NCBI RefSeq assembly: GCF_034366785.1 | Contig: NZ_CP112932.1 | Span: 124,001 to 188,000, forward strand | Direction: 5' to 3' | DNA length: 64,000 nt | Source of the DNA: Candidatus Trichorickettsia mobilis | Lineage (GTDB): Bacteria > Pseudomonadota > Alphaproteobacteria > Rickettsiales > Rickettsiaceae | Program-made: the position numbers and the translations under genes | Notes under the pieces: model-generated | Database searches by the model: none | Told to the model about the DNA's origin: nothing | What the model saw: the letters and a program-made list of their open reading frames with translations, nothing else | Shown: positions 45,044 through 55,203 of the stretch, in pieces | Layout: each line of letters starts with the position of its first letter | Position numbering within the stretch: the stretch's first letter is position 1

Positions 45044-45110
45044 ATTTTTGTGAAATATTATTTAAAACCCTTTTATGAGGTTCCAGTGCTACGGAATAAC
45101 AATATTATAA

Positions 45111-47477
45111 ATGCTTAAACTATTATCTTTTTATTTTAAATTATTGGTTATGCTAAGCCTAGTTGCTATAGCAGTCGCAGTATATATAGTATATCACTAT
45201 TCCAAAGATCTGCCCGATTACTCACAGCTTGCAAATTATCACCCACCTTCTGTAACCAGAATTTATTCACGCGACGGAAAATTAATAGAAGAATATGCCG
45301 TTGAGCATCGAGTATTCGTTCCGATTGGCAGCATTCCGCATTCTTTAATTGAAGCTTTTATTGCTGCAGAAGACAAGAATTTTTTCACTCATCCGGGAGT
45401 TGATATTTTTGGCATTATTAGAGCTGCAATTACCAATATCTCCAATATGTTACAACATCGTCGAGTCGAGGGAGGATCTACAATTACCCAACAAGTAGTT
45501 AAAAACTTTTTATTAACGCCAGAACGTTCATTAGAACGTAAAATAAAAGAAGCAATTCTTTCTTATATGATTTCACAAACATTCACCAAGGAGCAAATTC
45601 TTGAACTTTATTTAAATCAATTATACCTTGGTCATTCTGCTTATGGCGTTGCTGCCGCAGCACAAAGCTATTTTAACAAATCAGTTGAAGAATTAAACTT
45701 AAGTGAATCAGCATTACTTGCCGGGCTACCAAAAGCACCGTCAGCATTTAATCCGGAGAAAAATTATGCTAGAGCAAAAGAACGTCGAGATTATGTGATC
45801 TCAAGAATGTTAGAAGACGGCTATATTACTCAAGCCTCTGCGCTTGAAGCGATTGCATCACCAATCACTTTAGTTAAACGTGATCGTACAGAAACAGTAA
45901 CTGCTGGCTATTACGCTGAAAAAGTAAGAGATGAAGCTGTACAAATATTTGGCAAAGAAGATTTCTACAAAGGTGGGCTCACTATTATTACAGCATTAGA
46001 TACTAAAATACAGGCTTGTGCTGAACAAGCACTAAGACATGGTATTAGAGAATATGATAGAAAACATGGTTTTCATGGTAAAATAACTAATATTAATCTT
46101 GAACACTGGCAAACTGCATTAGCTAAAATGGAGAAGCCACCTTCGCTGCTTGAATATGAATTAGCTGTAGTCTTAGAAGTCTCAGATAAACATGCGAAAA
46201 TTGGTCTTCAGAATAGTAAAATTTCGACTATTCCATTAACAGAAATGCAATGGACGGGATCTAATTTAAAATCAGCCAAATCTTTATTAAATAAAGGCGA
46301 TGTAATAATAGTCGAAGCTATTAAAAATAATCATGAGCTTTATGGCTTAAGACAGATTCCACTGGTAAACGGTGGCATTATAGTGCTAAACCCCACTACT
46401 GGCGAAGTATTAGCATCTCTTGGTGGTTATGATTTCAGCACCAGTAAGTTTGATCGTGCCACTCAAGCACTACGTCAACCAGGTTCATTAAGCAAGACTT
46501 TTGTCTATTTAGCAGCTCTGGAAAATAATGTTCAACCAAATAAAATCTTTACCGATGGTCCTATTGAAATAAATCAAGGTGTAGGTATGCCCAGCTGGCG
46601 TCCTAAAAATTATAAAGGAGATTTTCTCGGTGAGGTTACTATGCGTACTGGTCTTGAAAAATCAAGGAATTTGGTAACAGTAAGAGTAGCACAAACTGTA
46701 GGACTCAATAAAGTTGCCGAAATAATCAAAAGATTTGGCATTAATAACGAACCTAAAAAAGTATACTCCATGGTACTCGGCTCAATTGAAACTACATTGG
46801 AGAAAATGACAATAGCATATGCAATTATTGCTAATTCTGGTAAAAAAGTGGTGCCCAAATATATTGCATTAATTAAAGATCGTAATGGTAAGGTAATTTA
46901 TCGCAACAATACCGAAAAATGCGAAGGTTGTACAATTCAGCACTTACAAGACAGTATACCGCCAATTATCATATCTCAAGAACCACGTTTAATTACTGAT
47001 GAAGCAAGTGCCTACCAAATCACTTCAATGCTAACAGGTGTGGTTGAGAGAGGTACTGCCGGGAAAGCTAAAAAACTTGGTAAAATTATTGCTGGTAAAA
47101 CAGGAACTACCAATGATAGTCTGGATACATGGTTTATTGGCTTTACTCCACGAATCGTAGTCGGAACTTATGTTGGTTACGATACCCCAAAAACATTAGG
47201 TCGAACTGCAACGGGATCTAGTGTAGCTTTACCAATTTTCATTCATTTTATGGAAAACGCTTATACTGACATTCCTACATTGGCATTTAAAGTACCGGAA
47301 TCAATAAGATTAGTAAATATTGACCAGCGTACCGGTCTCCCTATGACTAACACAGGTAGCATTACTGAAGCTTTTAAAATCCACGATATTATCAATGAGT
47401 TACCTGACTTTCCTATTGAAGATAACGATGTATTTCATAATTTACCAACTAAAGATCAATCTCAGGAAATATATTAG
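45111..47477 (+). CDS. mrcA: penicillin-binding protein 1A
   Basis: A bifunctional peptidoglycan synthase of 788 residues. It has an N-terminal membrane anchor (about 8-28), a GT51 glycosyltransferase domain with catalytic EDKNFFTHPG, GGSTITQQ and LNQLYLGHSAYGV, and a transpeptidase domain with the S-x-x-K motif in QPGSLSKTFVY, SRN (EKSRNLVTV) and KTG (AGKTGTTNDS). The SxxK context has SLSK where SSFK is more common. Its stop codon TAG overlaps the sequence TAGACCTCTTTCATAA (47475-47490), which resembles an RPE1 end. Confidence 0.95.
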   Translation: MLKLLSFYFKLLVMLSLVAIAVAVYIVYHYSKDLPDYSQLANYHPPSVTRIYSRDGKLIEEYAVEHRVFVPIGSIPHSLIEAFIAAEDKNFFTHPGVDIFGIIRAAITNISNMLQHRRVEGGSTITQQVVKNFLLTPERSLERKIKEAILSYMISQTFTKEQILELYLNQLYLGHSAYGVAAAAQSYFNKSVEELNLSESALLAGLPKAPSAFNPEKNYARAKERRDYVISRMLEDGYITQASALEAIASPITLVKRDRTETVTAGYYAEKVRDEAVQIFGKEDFYKGGLTIITALDTKIQACAEQALRHGIREYDRKHGFHGKITNINLEHWQTALAKMEKPPSLLEYELAVVLEVSDKHAKIGLQNSKISTIPLTEMQWTGSNLKSAKSLLNKGDVIIVEAIKNNHELYGLRQIPLVNGGIIVLNPTTGEVLASLGGYDFSTSKFDRATQALRQPGSLSKTFVYLAALENNVQPNKIFTDGPIEINQGVGMPSWRPKNYKGDFLGEVTMRTGLEKSRNLVTVRVAQTVGLNKVAEIIKRFGINNEPKKVYSMVLGSIETTLEKMTIAYAIIANSGKKVVPKYIALIKDRNGKVIYRNNTEKCEGCTIQHLQDSIPPIIISQEPRLITDEASAYQITSMLTGVVERGTAGKAKKLGKIIAGKTGTTNDSLDTWFIGFTPRIVVGTYVGYDTPKTLGRTATGSSVALPIFIHFMENAYTDIPTLAFKVPESIRLVNIDQRTGLPMTNTGSITEAFKIHDIINELPDFPIEDNDVFHNLPTKDQSQEIY

Positions 47478-47690
47478 ACCTCTTTCATAAACTATAGCTA
47501 GGATCAGTAAATTAAACACTCTAAATATTTCTATTGATTTATTGATTTCAAGATTATCTCTTATTTACACTTACAACAATCACCTCAAAATCTTAATAAA
47601 AATAAATAATTTTTTAAAACTCAAACAAATCATTGACTTCTAGATTGCAAAATATTATTATTAACATAAATTAATAAAAATATTGAGTAT
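47478..47690. other. AT-rich spacer with an RPE1-end remnant
   Basis: The first bases repeat the RPE1 terminal sequence (AGACCTCTTTCATAA, starting at 47476). Then comes TATAGCTAGGATCAGTAAAT, similar to an end of the element next to gabD. The remainder is AT-rich leader for the 918-residue gene. No full element is left. Confidence 0.45.
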
Positions 47691-50447
47691 ATGAAAAAAA
47701 TTTACAATTTCCAGCAAGAAGATTCAATTATAGATATCACTTCTCATGATGAATTTACTAATTTTCTCCAATCTAATCAACCTATAGATTTATCTATAGA
47801 ATATAAAGGTGAAAGACTGATAGATCACGTCTTAACCACTAAATCAACTATGGAAGTACAGCAAATTTTTGATGCAATAATCAATCAAATTTTTGCAAGT
47901 AAAACTTTGATCATTGATTTTAATACTCCTGACCAAAATGGTAAAAGCTTGTTCAGTAAATTATATGAGAAATATAGCGTTTCGCAAGCAAATGAAATAG
48001 AAGAATTATTAAATCAATTATTAACGATTTCTAATTTTTCTAAGAACTTCATTGATTGGAATCAACATGTTGATGTAAATGGTAATAGCTTAATGCTGGC
48101 TCTAGCACAAAATCCTAATCACCATATTATTGTCAACTCGTTTATTTCAGCAGTAAATGCGGAAAAGTTATCTTTATTCAAAATTAACCAAATCAATAAT
48201 GCCGGTGAAAAGTTGATTGATGTTTTTAAAAAGCAATTAGATGCAAATCAAATCATAGATATATCCATATTTACTAAACTACGTGAATTAGGTTCTGGTG
48301 AGCCAAAATCTCTTTTTGTACCTGTTGCAGCTAAATTAGATACTGCTAATGTACATAATCAAATTAATGAACAACCAATTAAGAATATGCAACAAGAATT
48401 ACATGGCAAGTATAATGCTATGTCTGAATTGGAGATTAAAGATGCTTTAACGGAGATTGAGCAATATATTAACATTAATAAGAATGAAAATAATATTATC
48501 CAATTACTAGAAGGCGCTCTAGAAATTTCTGCTATCGATGCGCTTCAGAATTTTAATATGCTTAAAAATGATACTGGGCAGCACAATGAGCATAATAATA
48601 TTTGGATCTTTCCTACAGAATTTGCTTATATCTGGCAAGAAAGTAAGCAACTTGGATTACAAAATTTATTTGTACAAAAATTATCTGAACTTGGAGGGTG
48701 TTTCTGGGGGCAATTATTAAACATGTACCAGACTCTTGAGAAAGATGAAATAGTTTTATACAGGCCAGTGATGCCGTTTGAAAAACTATTTAGTGATGAG
48801 GCATTCTTAAATGACGTAACTAACAAAGCATTTATGGAATTAGAAAAACTAGGTCTTTCTAAAGCTACTATCAAAAATATTGCCAACAATTGGTATAAAG
48901 AACAAATTAAGACTGCTAAAGATCATGAGCTTTCAGTGGAATCTGAATTATTATTAGGTATTTTTAATAAAATATTTAAGGAGATGGTAGGCAATACAAC
49001 GCTGTATAGCCAAGATTACAAGGGATTTTTTACCCTAATGAATGGTGTAGTAGCAAATTATGAATATTCTGATCCAGACAGTAATATATTTTACCAAATT
49101 TTAAAAGCATCCTCTGAAGAAATAATAGAAGAAAAATTAAAATTAGGAGAGCAGGAGCAAGAGATAATTTTTGAAAAAAAACAAGTAGTAAGTGAAAAAA
49201 AAGAGGAGTTAGAAATAATATCTGATCAGTCCCAGAAGCTAGAATTAATAGATACTTCAGAAAAAGTAGATGTAATAGAAATTATCGAAAAGCCAAAGCA
49301 ATTTTTTATCGAAGAAGAAACTAAAGAATTAGTCATCAAGCAACCAATGAAGCAAGAAGAGGTAGAGTTTGATTTTGGTGCGGTAATGGCAACCAAAGCT
49401 TTACTTCAGCAGTTAAATGGTGCAAATACTATAATGTTAGTTGAACAATTCATTAAAGAAAATCAGTTTTTAGATTTAACTTTACCAGGAGAACAGGACC
49501 GTCACGCTATCTTTGACTTGTTAAATAAAACTTTAATGCCAGAGATTGCCCAACTTATTGAAATATTAACTTCTAACCCAAATATCAAAATATATTGGGG
49601 GCTACAAGACATGTTGGGAAATTCAGCGTTAATGAAACTATATCAAAAAGCATGTGAAGCAAATACAGTAGAAGCTTTTGATAGTATAGCATATATCTTA
49701 ACTATTAATGCTGATATTGCAAATCAGTTATTAAATATCCATAACAATGAAGGTAAGACTTTATTTGATATTTTAAATCAAGGACATCAAATCGCTTATA
49801 AGGAAATGTTAACGTCTGGCTTAATAACTCAAGAAGTATTTGACTCTTTCTTAATTGAACAAGATCAAATAAAGCTAAAAGATATTTCACAAAGTGGTAC
49901 TGGTGCATTAAACATTGTTGATAATCGTCAGAATTTGGAAGAATTAAAGATAATGGTATTTGAGCAACCAAAGCAAGACCCAACCATTGAACTGATCAAG
50001 CAATTAAATGTTGGGACCGCAGTTATGCAACTTGAGCAGTTTATTGTACAAAACGGAGTACTAGATTTAACTTCAGTTGGAGAACAAGGAGTTTCTGTAG
50101 TTTTCGATTTATTTAATAAAATTCAGGGGCCAGAAATTGCGCAAGTCACTGATATGTTAATTACCAACCCTAATGTTAAAATACACTGGCAACAACAAGA
50201 TTTACAGGGCAATACAACATTAATGCAATTATATCAGAAACTATCGCTAGTAAATCAACATGAAGCACTTGACCCCATTGCCTTAGTCTTATTTCAAAAT
50301 CAAGATCATATGCAAGAGATTATTGCTCCTCACAATGATATCGGTCAGAGTTTATTAGATATGCTAACCATAGGAGGGCACCGCGATCTATATAATGAAA
50401 TGTTTGTAGATATATCAGGTCAACTGAATATTATGGAACAACTCTAA
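47691..50447 (+). CDS. large orphan protein with repeated ankyrin-like modules
   Basis: A 918-residue protein without signal peptide. A module of about 140 residues occurs twice near the C-terminus (about 560-710 and 762-905). In each, L..L.....M.L.EQFI....LDLT..GEQ is followed by V-F-D-L, N-P-N-I/V-K-I, Q-D-x-x-G-N-S/T-x-L-M-x-L-Y-Q-K and a G-x-T/S-L-x-D-x-L close. A degenerate copy starts the protein (residues about 15-155: IDFNTPDQNGKSLFSKLYEK, VDVNGNSLMLALAQN). The G-(N/K)-(S/T)-L-(L/M) pattern recalls ankyrin repeats. A Glu/Lys-rich linker (about 480-550) joins the parts. No paralogue is visible elsewhere here; an effector role is plausible but unproven. Confidence 0.75.
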   Translation: MKKIYNFQQEDSIIDITSHDEFTNFLQSNQPIDLSIEYKGERLIDHVLTTKSTMEVQQIFDAIINQIFASKTLIIDFNTPDQNGKSLFSKLYEKYSVSQANEIEELLNQLLTISNFSKNFIDWNQHVDVNGNSLMLALAQNPNHHIIVNSFISAVNAEKLSLFKINQINNAGEKLIDVFKKQLDANQIIDISIFTKLRELGSGEPKSLFVPVAAKLDTANVHNQINEQPIKNMQQELHGKYNAMSELEIKDALTEIEQYININKNENNIIQLLEGALEISAIDALQNFNMLKNDTGQHNEHNNIWIFPTEFAYIWQESKQLGLQNLFVQKLSELGGCFWGQLLNMYQTLEKDEIVLYRPVMPFEKLFSDEAFLNDVTNKAFMELEKLGLSKATIKNIANNWYKEQIKTAKDHELSVESELLLGIFNKIFKEMVGNTTLYSQDYKGFFTLMNGVVANYEYSDPDSNIFYQILKASSEEIIEEKLKLGEQEQEIIFEKKQVVSEKKEELEIISDQSQKLELIDTSEKVDVIEIIEKPKQFFIEEETKELVIKQPMKQEEVEFDFGAVMATKALLQQLNGANTIMLVEQFIKENQFLDLTLPGEQDRHAIFDLLNKTLMPEIAQLIEILTSNPNIKIYWGLQDMLGNSALMKLYQKACEANTVEAFDSIAYILTINADIANQLLNIHNNEGKTLFDILNQGHQIAYKEMLTSGLITQEVFDSFLIEQDQIKLKDISQSGTGALNIVDNRQNLEELKIMVFEQPKQDPTIELIKQLNVGTAVMQLEQFIVQNGVLDLTSVGEQGVSVVFDLFNKIQGPEIAQVTDMLITNPNVKIHWQQQDLQGNTTLMQLYQKLSLVNQHEALDPIALVLFQNQDHMQEIIAPHNDIGQSLLDMLTIGGHRDLYNEMFVDISGQLNIMEQL

Positions 50448-50474
50448 TAATTAAACTCTGTCATAATTACTTTC

Positions 50475-50503
50475 GCTAACCTCAAGTAAAACTTGAGGTT
50501 AGC
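50475..50503. terminator. bidirectional terminator hairpin overlapping the tsaD stop
   Basis: Perfect 12-base arms (GCTAACCTCAAG at 50475-50486 and complement at 50492-50503) with a 5-base loop between the convergent 918-residue gene and tsaD. The tsaD stop codon (50501-50499) lies within the stem. The compact shape and position suit termination from both sides. Confidence 0.75.
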
Positions 50504-51542
50504 TTCGCTCTTCACTCAATTCCTCTAAACTCCATCTTGCTCGCGGACAAAAGTCCTTACCGTTAGTTAGTCCGGCATTAAATCTTTCAAGCCCGGCATA
50601 AGCAATCATTGCAGCATTATCTGTGCATAATTTTATCGGTGGTGCTACTAGTGTATAATCTACTGTTGCAGCACTTTCTCGTAAAATATTGTTAATATAC
50701 TGATTGGCAGCTACTCCACCAGCAATAACAATAGTTTTTGTAGGCGGTGAATTAGTTAGTTGTTGATAAAGAGTAATTGCTTTCATTAATTTAATAGATA
50801 AAATTTCACCGACAGTATATTGAAAACTTGCAGCTAAATCATTAATCGTTTGTTGATTTTGAAGATCAAGCGAAGATAACAACGTCCGGACTGCAGTTTT
50901 TAAACCTGAAAAGGACATATCACAATTATTCTGATTTATAATCGGTTTTGGAAAGGTATATTTATATGGATCACCCAATTTAGCCAATTTTTCAATTTCA
51001 GGACCGCCAGGAAATGGTAATCCCAACATCTTAGCCACTTTATCAAATGCTTCTCCAACAGCATCATCAATAGTCTGACCTAAAATTTTATAGTGCCCCA
51101 AAGCATGAACTGCTACAAATTGACAATGGCCTCCAGAAACCAGTAACAACAGATAAGGATATGGAATCCCATGACTTAGGCGTGCAGTCAACGCATGTCC
51201 TTCCAAATGATTAACCGCAATAAACGGTTTATTTAAACTTGAGGCTAAAGCTCGAGCAAACATTGAACCGACGATAACGCCACCAATTAAACCAGGACCA
51301 GAGGTGGCAGCAATAGCATCAATATTCTCAATATCTAATTTTGCCTCTGCCAATGCCGTTTGCACCGCATATTCCAAATTTTGTAGATGCTTTCTTGCCG
51401 CTATTTCTGGTACTACACCACAAAAAGGTGCATGTTCACTATTTTGTGAAATTACTATATTGGATAAAATTTGTTGTGGAGCAGCAACTACTGCGGCTCC
51501 AGTATCATCACAGCTGGATTCAATGCCAAGAATTTTTGTCAA
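50499..51542 (-). CDS. tsaD: tRNA N6-adenosine threonylcarbamoyltransferase
   Basis: TsaD transfers the threonylcarbamoyl group to A37 of ANN-decoding tRNAs, together with TsaB and TsaE. The metal-binding HxxxH ([11 protein letters not shown]), the ATP-site GGHCQFV and [10 protein letters not shown] segments and the N-terminal [14 protein letters not shown] are present. The frame is open to 51689, but that extension is coded by a palindromic repeat. A TTG at 51542 preceded by GGAG at 7 bases gives the expected N-terminus and 347 residues, so I chose it. The last residues extend past the usual end and overlap a hairpin. Confidence 0.95.
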   Translation of the reverse strand: MTKILGIESSCDDTGAAVVAAPQQILSNIVISQNSEHAPFCGVVPEIAARKHLQNLEYAVQTALAEAKLDIENIDAIAATSGPGLIGGVIVGSMFARALASSLNKPFIAVNHLEGHALTARLSHGIPYPYLLLLVSGGHCQFVAVHALGHYKILGQTIDDAVGEAFDKVAKMLGLPFPGGPEIEKLAKLGDPYKYTFPKPIINQNNCDMSFSGLKTAVRTLLSSLDLQNQQTINDLAASFQYTVGEILSIKLMKAITLYQQLTNSPPTKTIVIAGGVAANQYINNILRESAATVDYTLVAPPIKLCTDNAAMIAYAGLERFNAGLTNGKDFCPRARWSLEELSEERS

Positions 51543-51578
51543 ATTTATGCTCCGAGAAATATATGTGATTGTCAGAAT

Positions 51579-51704
51579 ATAGACGAAGGTCAAAATTGCA
51601 GAAGTGCTAGGAGTATCAAATTCGAGCACCGCAGCATACTTTAGTATGTGAGGAGCGCAGATATTTAGATACGACAACGCAATTCTCAATTTTCACTGAG
51701 TATA
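51579..51704. repeat. palindromic element between prfB and tsaD
   Basis: About 126 bases of the same family as 18147-18265: shared blocks TATACTC, GCGTTGTCGT, CTGCGCTCCTCAC on the minus strand, and the outer inverted pair GGTCAAAATTG / CAATTTTCACT. It is in frame with, and directly upstream of, the tsaD start. It fills nearly the whole space between prfB and tsaD. Confidence 0.7.
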
Positions 51705-51712
51705 AATATTTG

Positions 51713-52820
51713 TTACCTCAAATGACCAACACTAGCAGCAAGACTCGCCGCTACAAACTTTTCCAAATCACCGTCAAGTACAGCTTGAGTATTAGAAGTC
51801 TCATAATTTGTTCGTAGATCTTTAACCATCTGGTAAGGTTGCAAAACATATGATCTAATCTGATGCCCCCACCCTATTTCAGTTTTGCTGGCATTGGTTG
51901 CATTTACTGCAACTGCTCTTTTTTGCAATTCTAACTCGTATAATTTAGCTCTAAGCATTTTAAAGGCTTCTGCTTTATTCTTATGCTGTGATCGATCACT
52001 TTGGCACTGCACGGCTATATTAGTTGGTAAATGAGTAATTCGTACTGCAGAATCGGTAGTATTAACATGCTGCCCACCAGCTCCAGAGGAACGATAAGTA
52101 TCAATCCTTAAATCCTTCTCATCGATAGTAATTAAGATATCATCATCTAACTCCGGATAGACCCAGCATGAAGCAAAACTAGTCATTCTTTTTCCAGCGG
52201 CATTAAATGGTGATATACGTACTAACCTATGCACTCCTGATTCAGTCTTAAACCAACCATAAGCCTGATGACCATTAATTTTGATGGTACATGACTTGAT
52301 GCCGGCTTCTTCCCCAGCAATTAAGTTAATAATATCTGTCTTAAAACCCAGGCGCTCTGCAAAACGCAAATACATTCTCATCATTATAGAAGCCCAATCA
52401 TGACTTTCAGTACCGCCTGCACCGGCATTAATATCTAAAAAACAATTATTAGCATCAGCTTCTCCAGAAAATAGACAGGCTGTTTCAAGTTTTTCAGCGA
52501 CAATGCTTAATTGCTCCAACTCTCGTTGTACCTGATCTAATACCGACTCATCATTTTCTTCAGTAGCCAATTGTGCTAATTCCAGATTATTGGTTAAATC
52601 CGCCTGTAATCCCTCAACAGCACCTAGTTTATCTTGCAGCTCACTTTTTTCTTTGAGAATTTTCTGCGCCTGTTCGGGAGCTTCCCATAAATTCTGATCC
52701 TCAGACAATGTTTGTAATTCAGCAAGTCTTAACTTAGCATTATCAAAGTCAAAGTGACCTCCGTAGTAAAGCTAAAGATTGCTCTATTTTATGGCAATAA
52801 TTATCAATTTCTGCTCTCAT
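51713..52820 (-). CDS. prfB: peptide chain release factor 2, with programmed +1 frameshift
   Basis: RF2 reads UGA and UAA stops. The gene is in two frames. Codons from ATG 52820 give 23 residues (MRAEIDNYCHKIEQSLALLR, RSL) and reach an in-frame TGA at 52751-52749. Skipping one base at CTT-TGA-C continues as D-F-D-N-A-K for 345 more residues to 51713. The shift site is preceded by CGGAGGT, the internal Shine-Dalgarno-like stimulator three bases before CTT, just as in E. coli. The total of 368 residues is normal. The SPF tripeptide (RISPFNAAGKR) and GGQ motif (SGAGGQHVN) confirm RF2. RF2 levels would be autoregulated in this way. Confidence 0.96.
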
Positions 52821-52932
52821 TATTTACTCCACTAACTGAAAAGTAATTAGTATAAATCGGTGTTCCTTAAAACTCTACTTTTATTTTTTCTACTCTAACT
52901 GTATGATCATCATATTTAAATTAATAATCACG

Positions 52933-54735
52933 ATGACTAATCAGAATTATATTAGAAATTTTTCAATTATTGCCCATATTGATCATGGCAAGTCAACCTT
53001 AGCTGACAGATTAATTGAGTATTGCGGCGGTTTATCACAAAGAGAAATGAGTCAACAAGTACTCGACTCTATGGATATTGAAAAAGAACGCGGCATTACT
53101 ATTAAAGCTCAAACCGTACGCCTACATTATAAAGCTAAAGATGGCAATATTTATTATCTTAACCTCATGGATACTCCTGGTCATGTTGATTTTGCGTATG
53201 AAGTTAGCAGGTCTCTAGCAGCTTGTGAAGGTTCACTATTAGTAGTTGATGCTAGTCAAGGTGTAGAAGCACAAACTCTTGCCAATGTTTATCAAGCTAT
53301 CGATAATAACCATGAAATTATTCCAGTACTTAATAAAATTGATTTGCCGGCAGCTGAACCAGATCAAGTAAAACAACAAATAGAAGATGTAATTGGCATT
53401 GATGCTAGTAATGCTCTAATGATTTCTGCAAAAAGTGGTATTGGTATTGTTGAAGTACTTGAAGCCATTGTTAACAGATTACCGGCGCCTAAAGGTAATT
53501 CTGCTGGAAGTTTAAAAGCATTGCTAGTTGATAGCTGGTATGACCCCTATCTTGGAGTAGTGATTCTAGTTCGAATTGTCGATGGTGTACTACGTAAGGG
53601 TAGCCGAATTATAATGATGTCTACTAATGCAGTCTATAATCTTGAAAATGTCGGCTATTTTACTCCTAAGAAACATTTATCTGATATACTTCATGCTGGA
53701 GAAATAGGTTTTTTCACCGCTTCAATAAAAACTGTCGCTGACTGTAAGGTAGGCGACACTATTACTGATGAAAAAAATCCTTGTACTAGCGCTCTTCCTG
53801 GCTTTAAACCTAACTTGCCGGTAGTCTTTTGTGGATTATACCCAACTGATAGTTCACAATTTGAGTATCTTAAAGATTCTTTAAATAAACTACGGCTTAA
53901 TGATGCAAGTTTTGAATTTGAACCAGAGACTTCTACTGCCCTTGGTTTTGGTTTTAGATGTGGTTTCTTAGGATTATTACATCTGGAAATTATCCAAGAA
54001 AGATTAGAGCGTGAATTTGATCTTGATATGATTACTACTGCTCCAAGCGTAGTATATAAAGTACATCTTCGTGATGGTAATATATTAGAGATTCATAACC
54101 CAGCTGATTTACCGCCAGTACAAAATATTGAGACTATTGAGGAACCATGGATTAAAGCAACAATTATGGTTCCTGATAGTTTTTTAGGAGCAGTCTTAGC
54201 TTTATGCACTGATAAAAGAGGTATACAGGTAGAATTAACCTATGTTGCCGCGAGAGCAATGCTCGTATATAGGCTACCATTAAATGAAATAGTATATGAT
54301 TTTTATGATCGCCTAAAAAGCTGTTCCAAAGGTTACGCTAGCTTTGACTGGCATCTAGATGGTTATGCAGAGAGTGATTTGATAAAATTATCAATTTTAG
54401 TCAATAGTGAACCGGTTGATGCTCTAGCTATTATTGTTCACCGTTCACGTGCTGAGAGTCGTGGTCGTGAATTATGCAAGCGCCTTAGGGATTTAATCCC
54501 ACAACAACTATTTCAGATTGCCATTCAAGCAGCAATCGGCAGCAGAATTATTGCTCGTGAGACAGTCAAAGCACTACGTAAAGATGTCTTAGCAAAATGT
54601 TATGGTGGTGATATTAGCCGTAAACGAAAATTACTTGATAAGCAAAAAGCTGGTAAAAAACGGATGCGCAATATTGGTAATATTGAAATCCCTCAGTCAG
54701 CTTTTATTGCGGCATTAAAAATTGGTGATGAATGA
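52933..54735 (+). CDS. lepA: elongation factor 4 (LepA)
   Basis: A ribosome-associated GTPase of the translation-factor family. G1 [10 protein letters not shown]2/G3 [11 protein letters not shown] and MDTPGHVDF, and G4 NKIDLP are seen, plus the EF4-specific C-terminal domain ending [17 protein letters not shown]. The sequence is close to Rickettsia LepA over its whole length. I start at ATG 52933 ([11 protein letters not shown], 600 residues), which fits homologues. An upstream ATG at 52903 would add ten hydrophobic residues. It is divergent from prfB. Confidence 0.96.
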   Translation: MTNQNYIRNFSIIAHIDHGKSTLADRLIEYCGGLSQREMSQQVLDSMDIEKERGITIKAQTVRLHYKAKDGNIYYLNLMDTPGHVDFAYEVSRSLAACEGSLLVVDASQGVEAQTLANVYQAIDNNHEIIPVLNKIDLPAAEPDQVKQQIEDVIGIDASNALMISAKSGIGIVEVLEAIVNRLPAPKGNSAGSLKALLVDSWYDPYLGVVILVRIVDGVLRKGSRIIMMSTNAVYNLENVGYFTPKKHLSDILHAGEIGFFTASIKTVADCKVGDTITDEKNPCTSALPGFKPNLPVVFCGLYPTDSSQFEYLKDSLNKLRLNDASFEFEPETSTALGFGFRCGFLGLLHLEIIQERLEREFDLDMITTAPSVVYKVHLRDGNILEIHNPADLPPVQNIETIEEPWIKATIMVPDSFLGAVLALCTDKRGIQVELTYVAARAMLVYRLPLNEIVYDFYDRLKSCSKGYASFDWHLDGYAESDLIKLSILVNSEPVDALAIIVHRSRAESRGRELCKRLRDLIPQQLFQIAIQAAIGSRIIARETVKALRKDVLAKCYGGDISRKRKLLDKQKAGKKRMRNIGNIEIPQSAFIAALKIGDE

Positions 54736-55010
54736 TCAATCTCAAAAATTTTTAATAGAATTATATAAATAACAGATATATAAGTTTAATCTTGATTATT
54801 ACAGCTATTTTGCTATTTTATAAACCATGGTACCTCAAAAACACCTTAAGCCAAAACTGGTTTTTCCGAACCATTGTTACGGACTCCTTAGTCGGGAGTC
54901 CTACTATTATATAATAGTGCCTTTGGCATAAAGATAGTAGGGGCGTGTGTTTTGGCATGGTTTTTGAGCTCCCGGCATCAATTCATAGATTTTAAAAAGG
55001 AGCCCGAATT
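54736..55010. other. spacer with imperfect inverted repeat before the small membrane gene
   Basis: ACCATGGTACCTCAAAAACA (about 54825) has a partial reverse match in GTGTTTTGGCATGGTTTTTG (about 54948). Inside are GGACTCCTTAGTCGGGAGTCC (54890-54902 region) and CTACTATTATATAATAGTG, both short hairpins. No gene is seen. The leader ends in a strong AGGAG site for the gene at 55011. Confidence 0.5.
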
Positions 55011-55184
55011 ATGGAACATGACTTTATTAACAATTGTATCACCATTTTTGCTAATTGCGCTGACTGGATTAAAGCTGTTATTATCATCAGTATTGGAATA
55101 ACTTTCATTAGCATCTCTTATTTAATAAAACAAACTATTATTGAATCAATTAAGCTTATTAAAATCACCAGAATCAATGAATGA
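55011..55184 (+). CDS. small single-pass membrane protein
   Basis: A 57-residue open frame with an ideal ribosome-binding site (AAAAGGAGCCCGAATT before ATG). Residues about 21-39 (KAVIIISIGITFISISYLI) form one membrane helix with a polar N-terminus and a basic C-terminal tail (KLIKITRINE). It is 19 bases upstream of era and on the same strand, so probably cotranscribed. The family is not recognised. The good start signal and clean hydrophobic profile argue for a real gene. Confidence 0.6.
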   Translation: MEHDFINNCITIFANCADWIKAVIIISIGITFISISYLIKQTIIESIKLIKITRINE

Positions 55185-55203
55185 TAAATACAAGCAATAA
55201 ATT

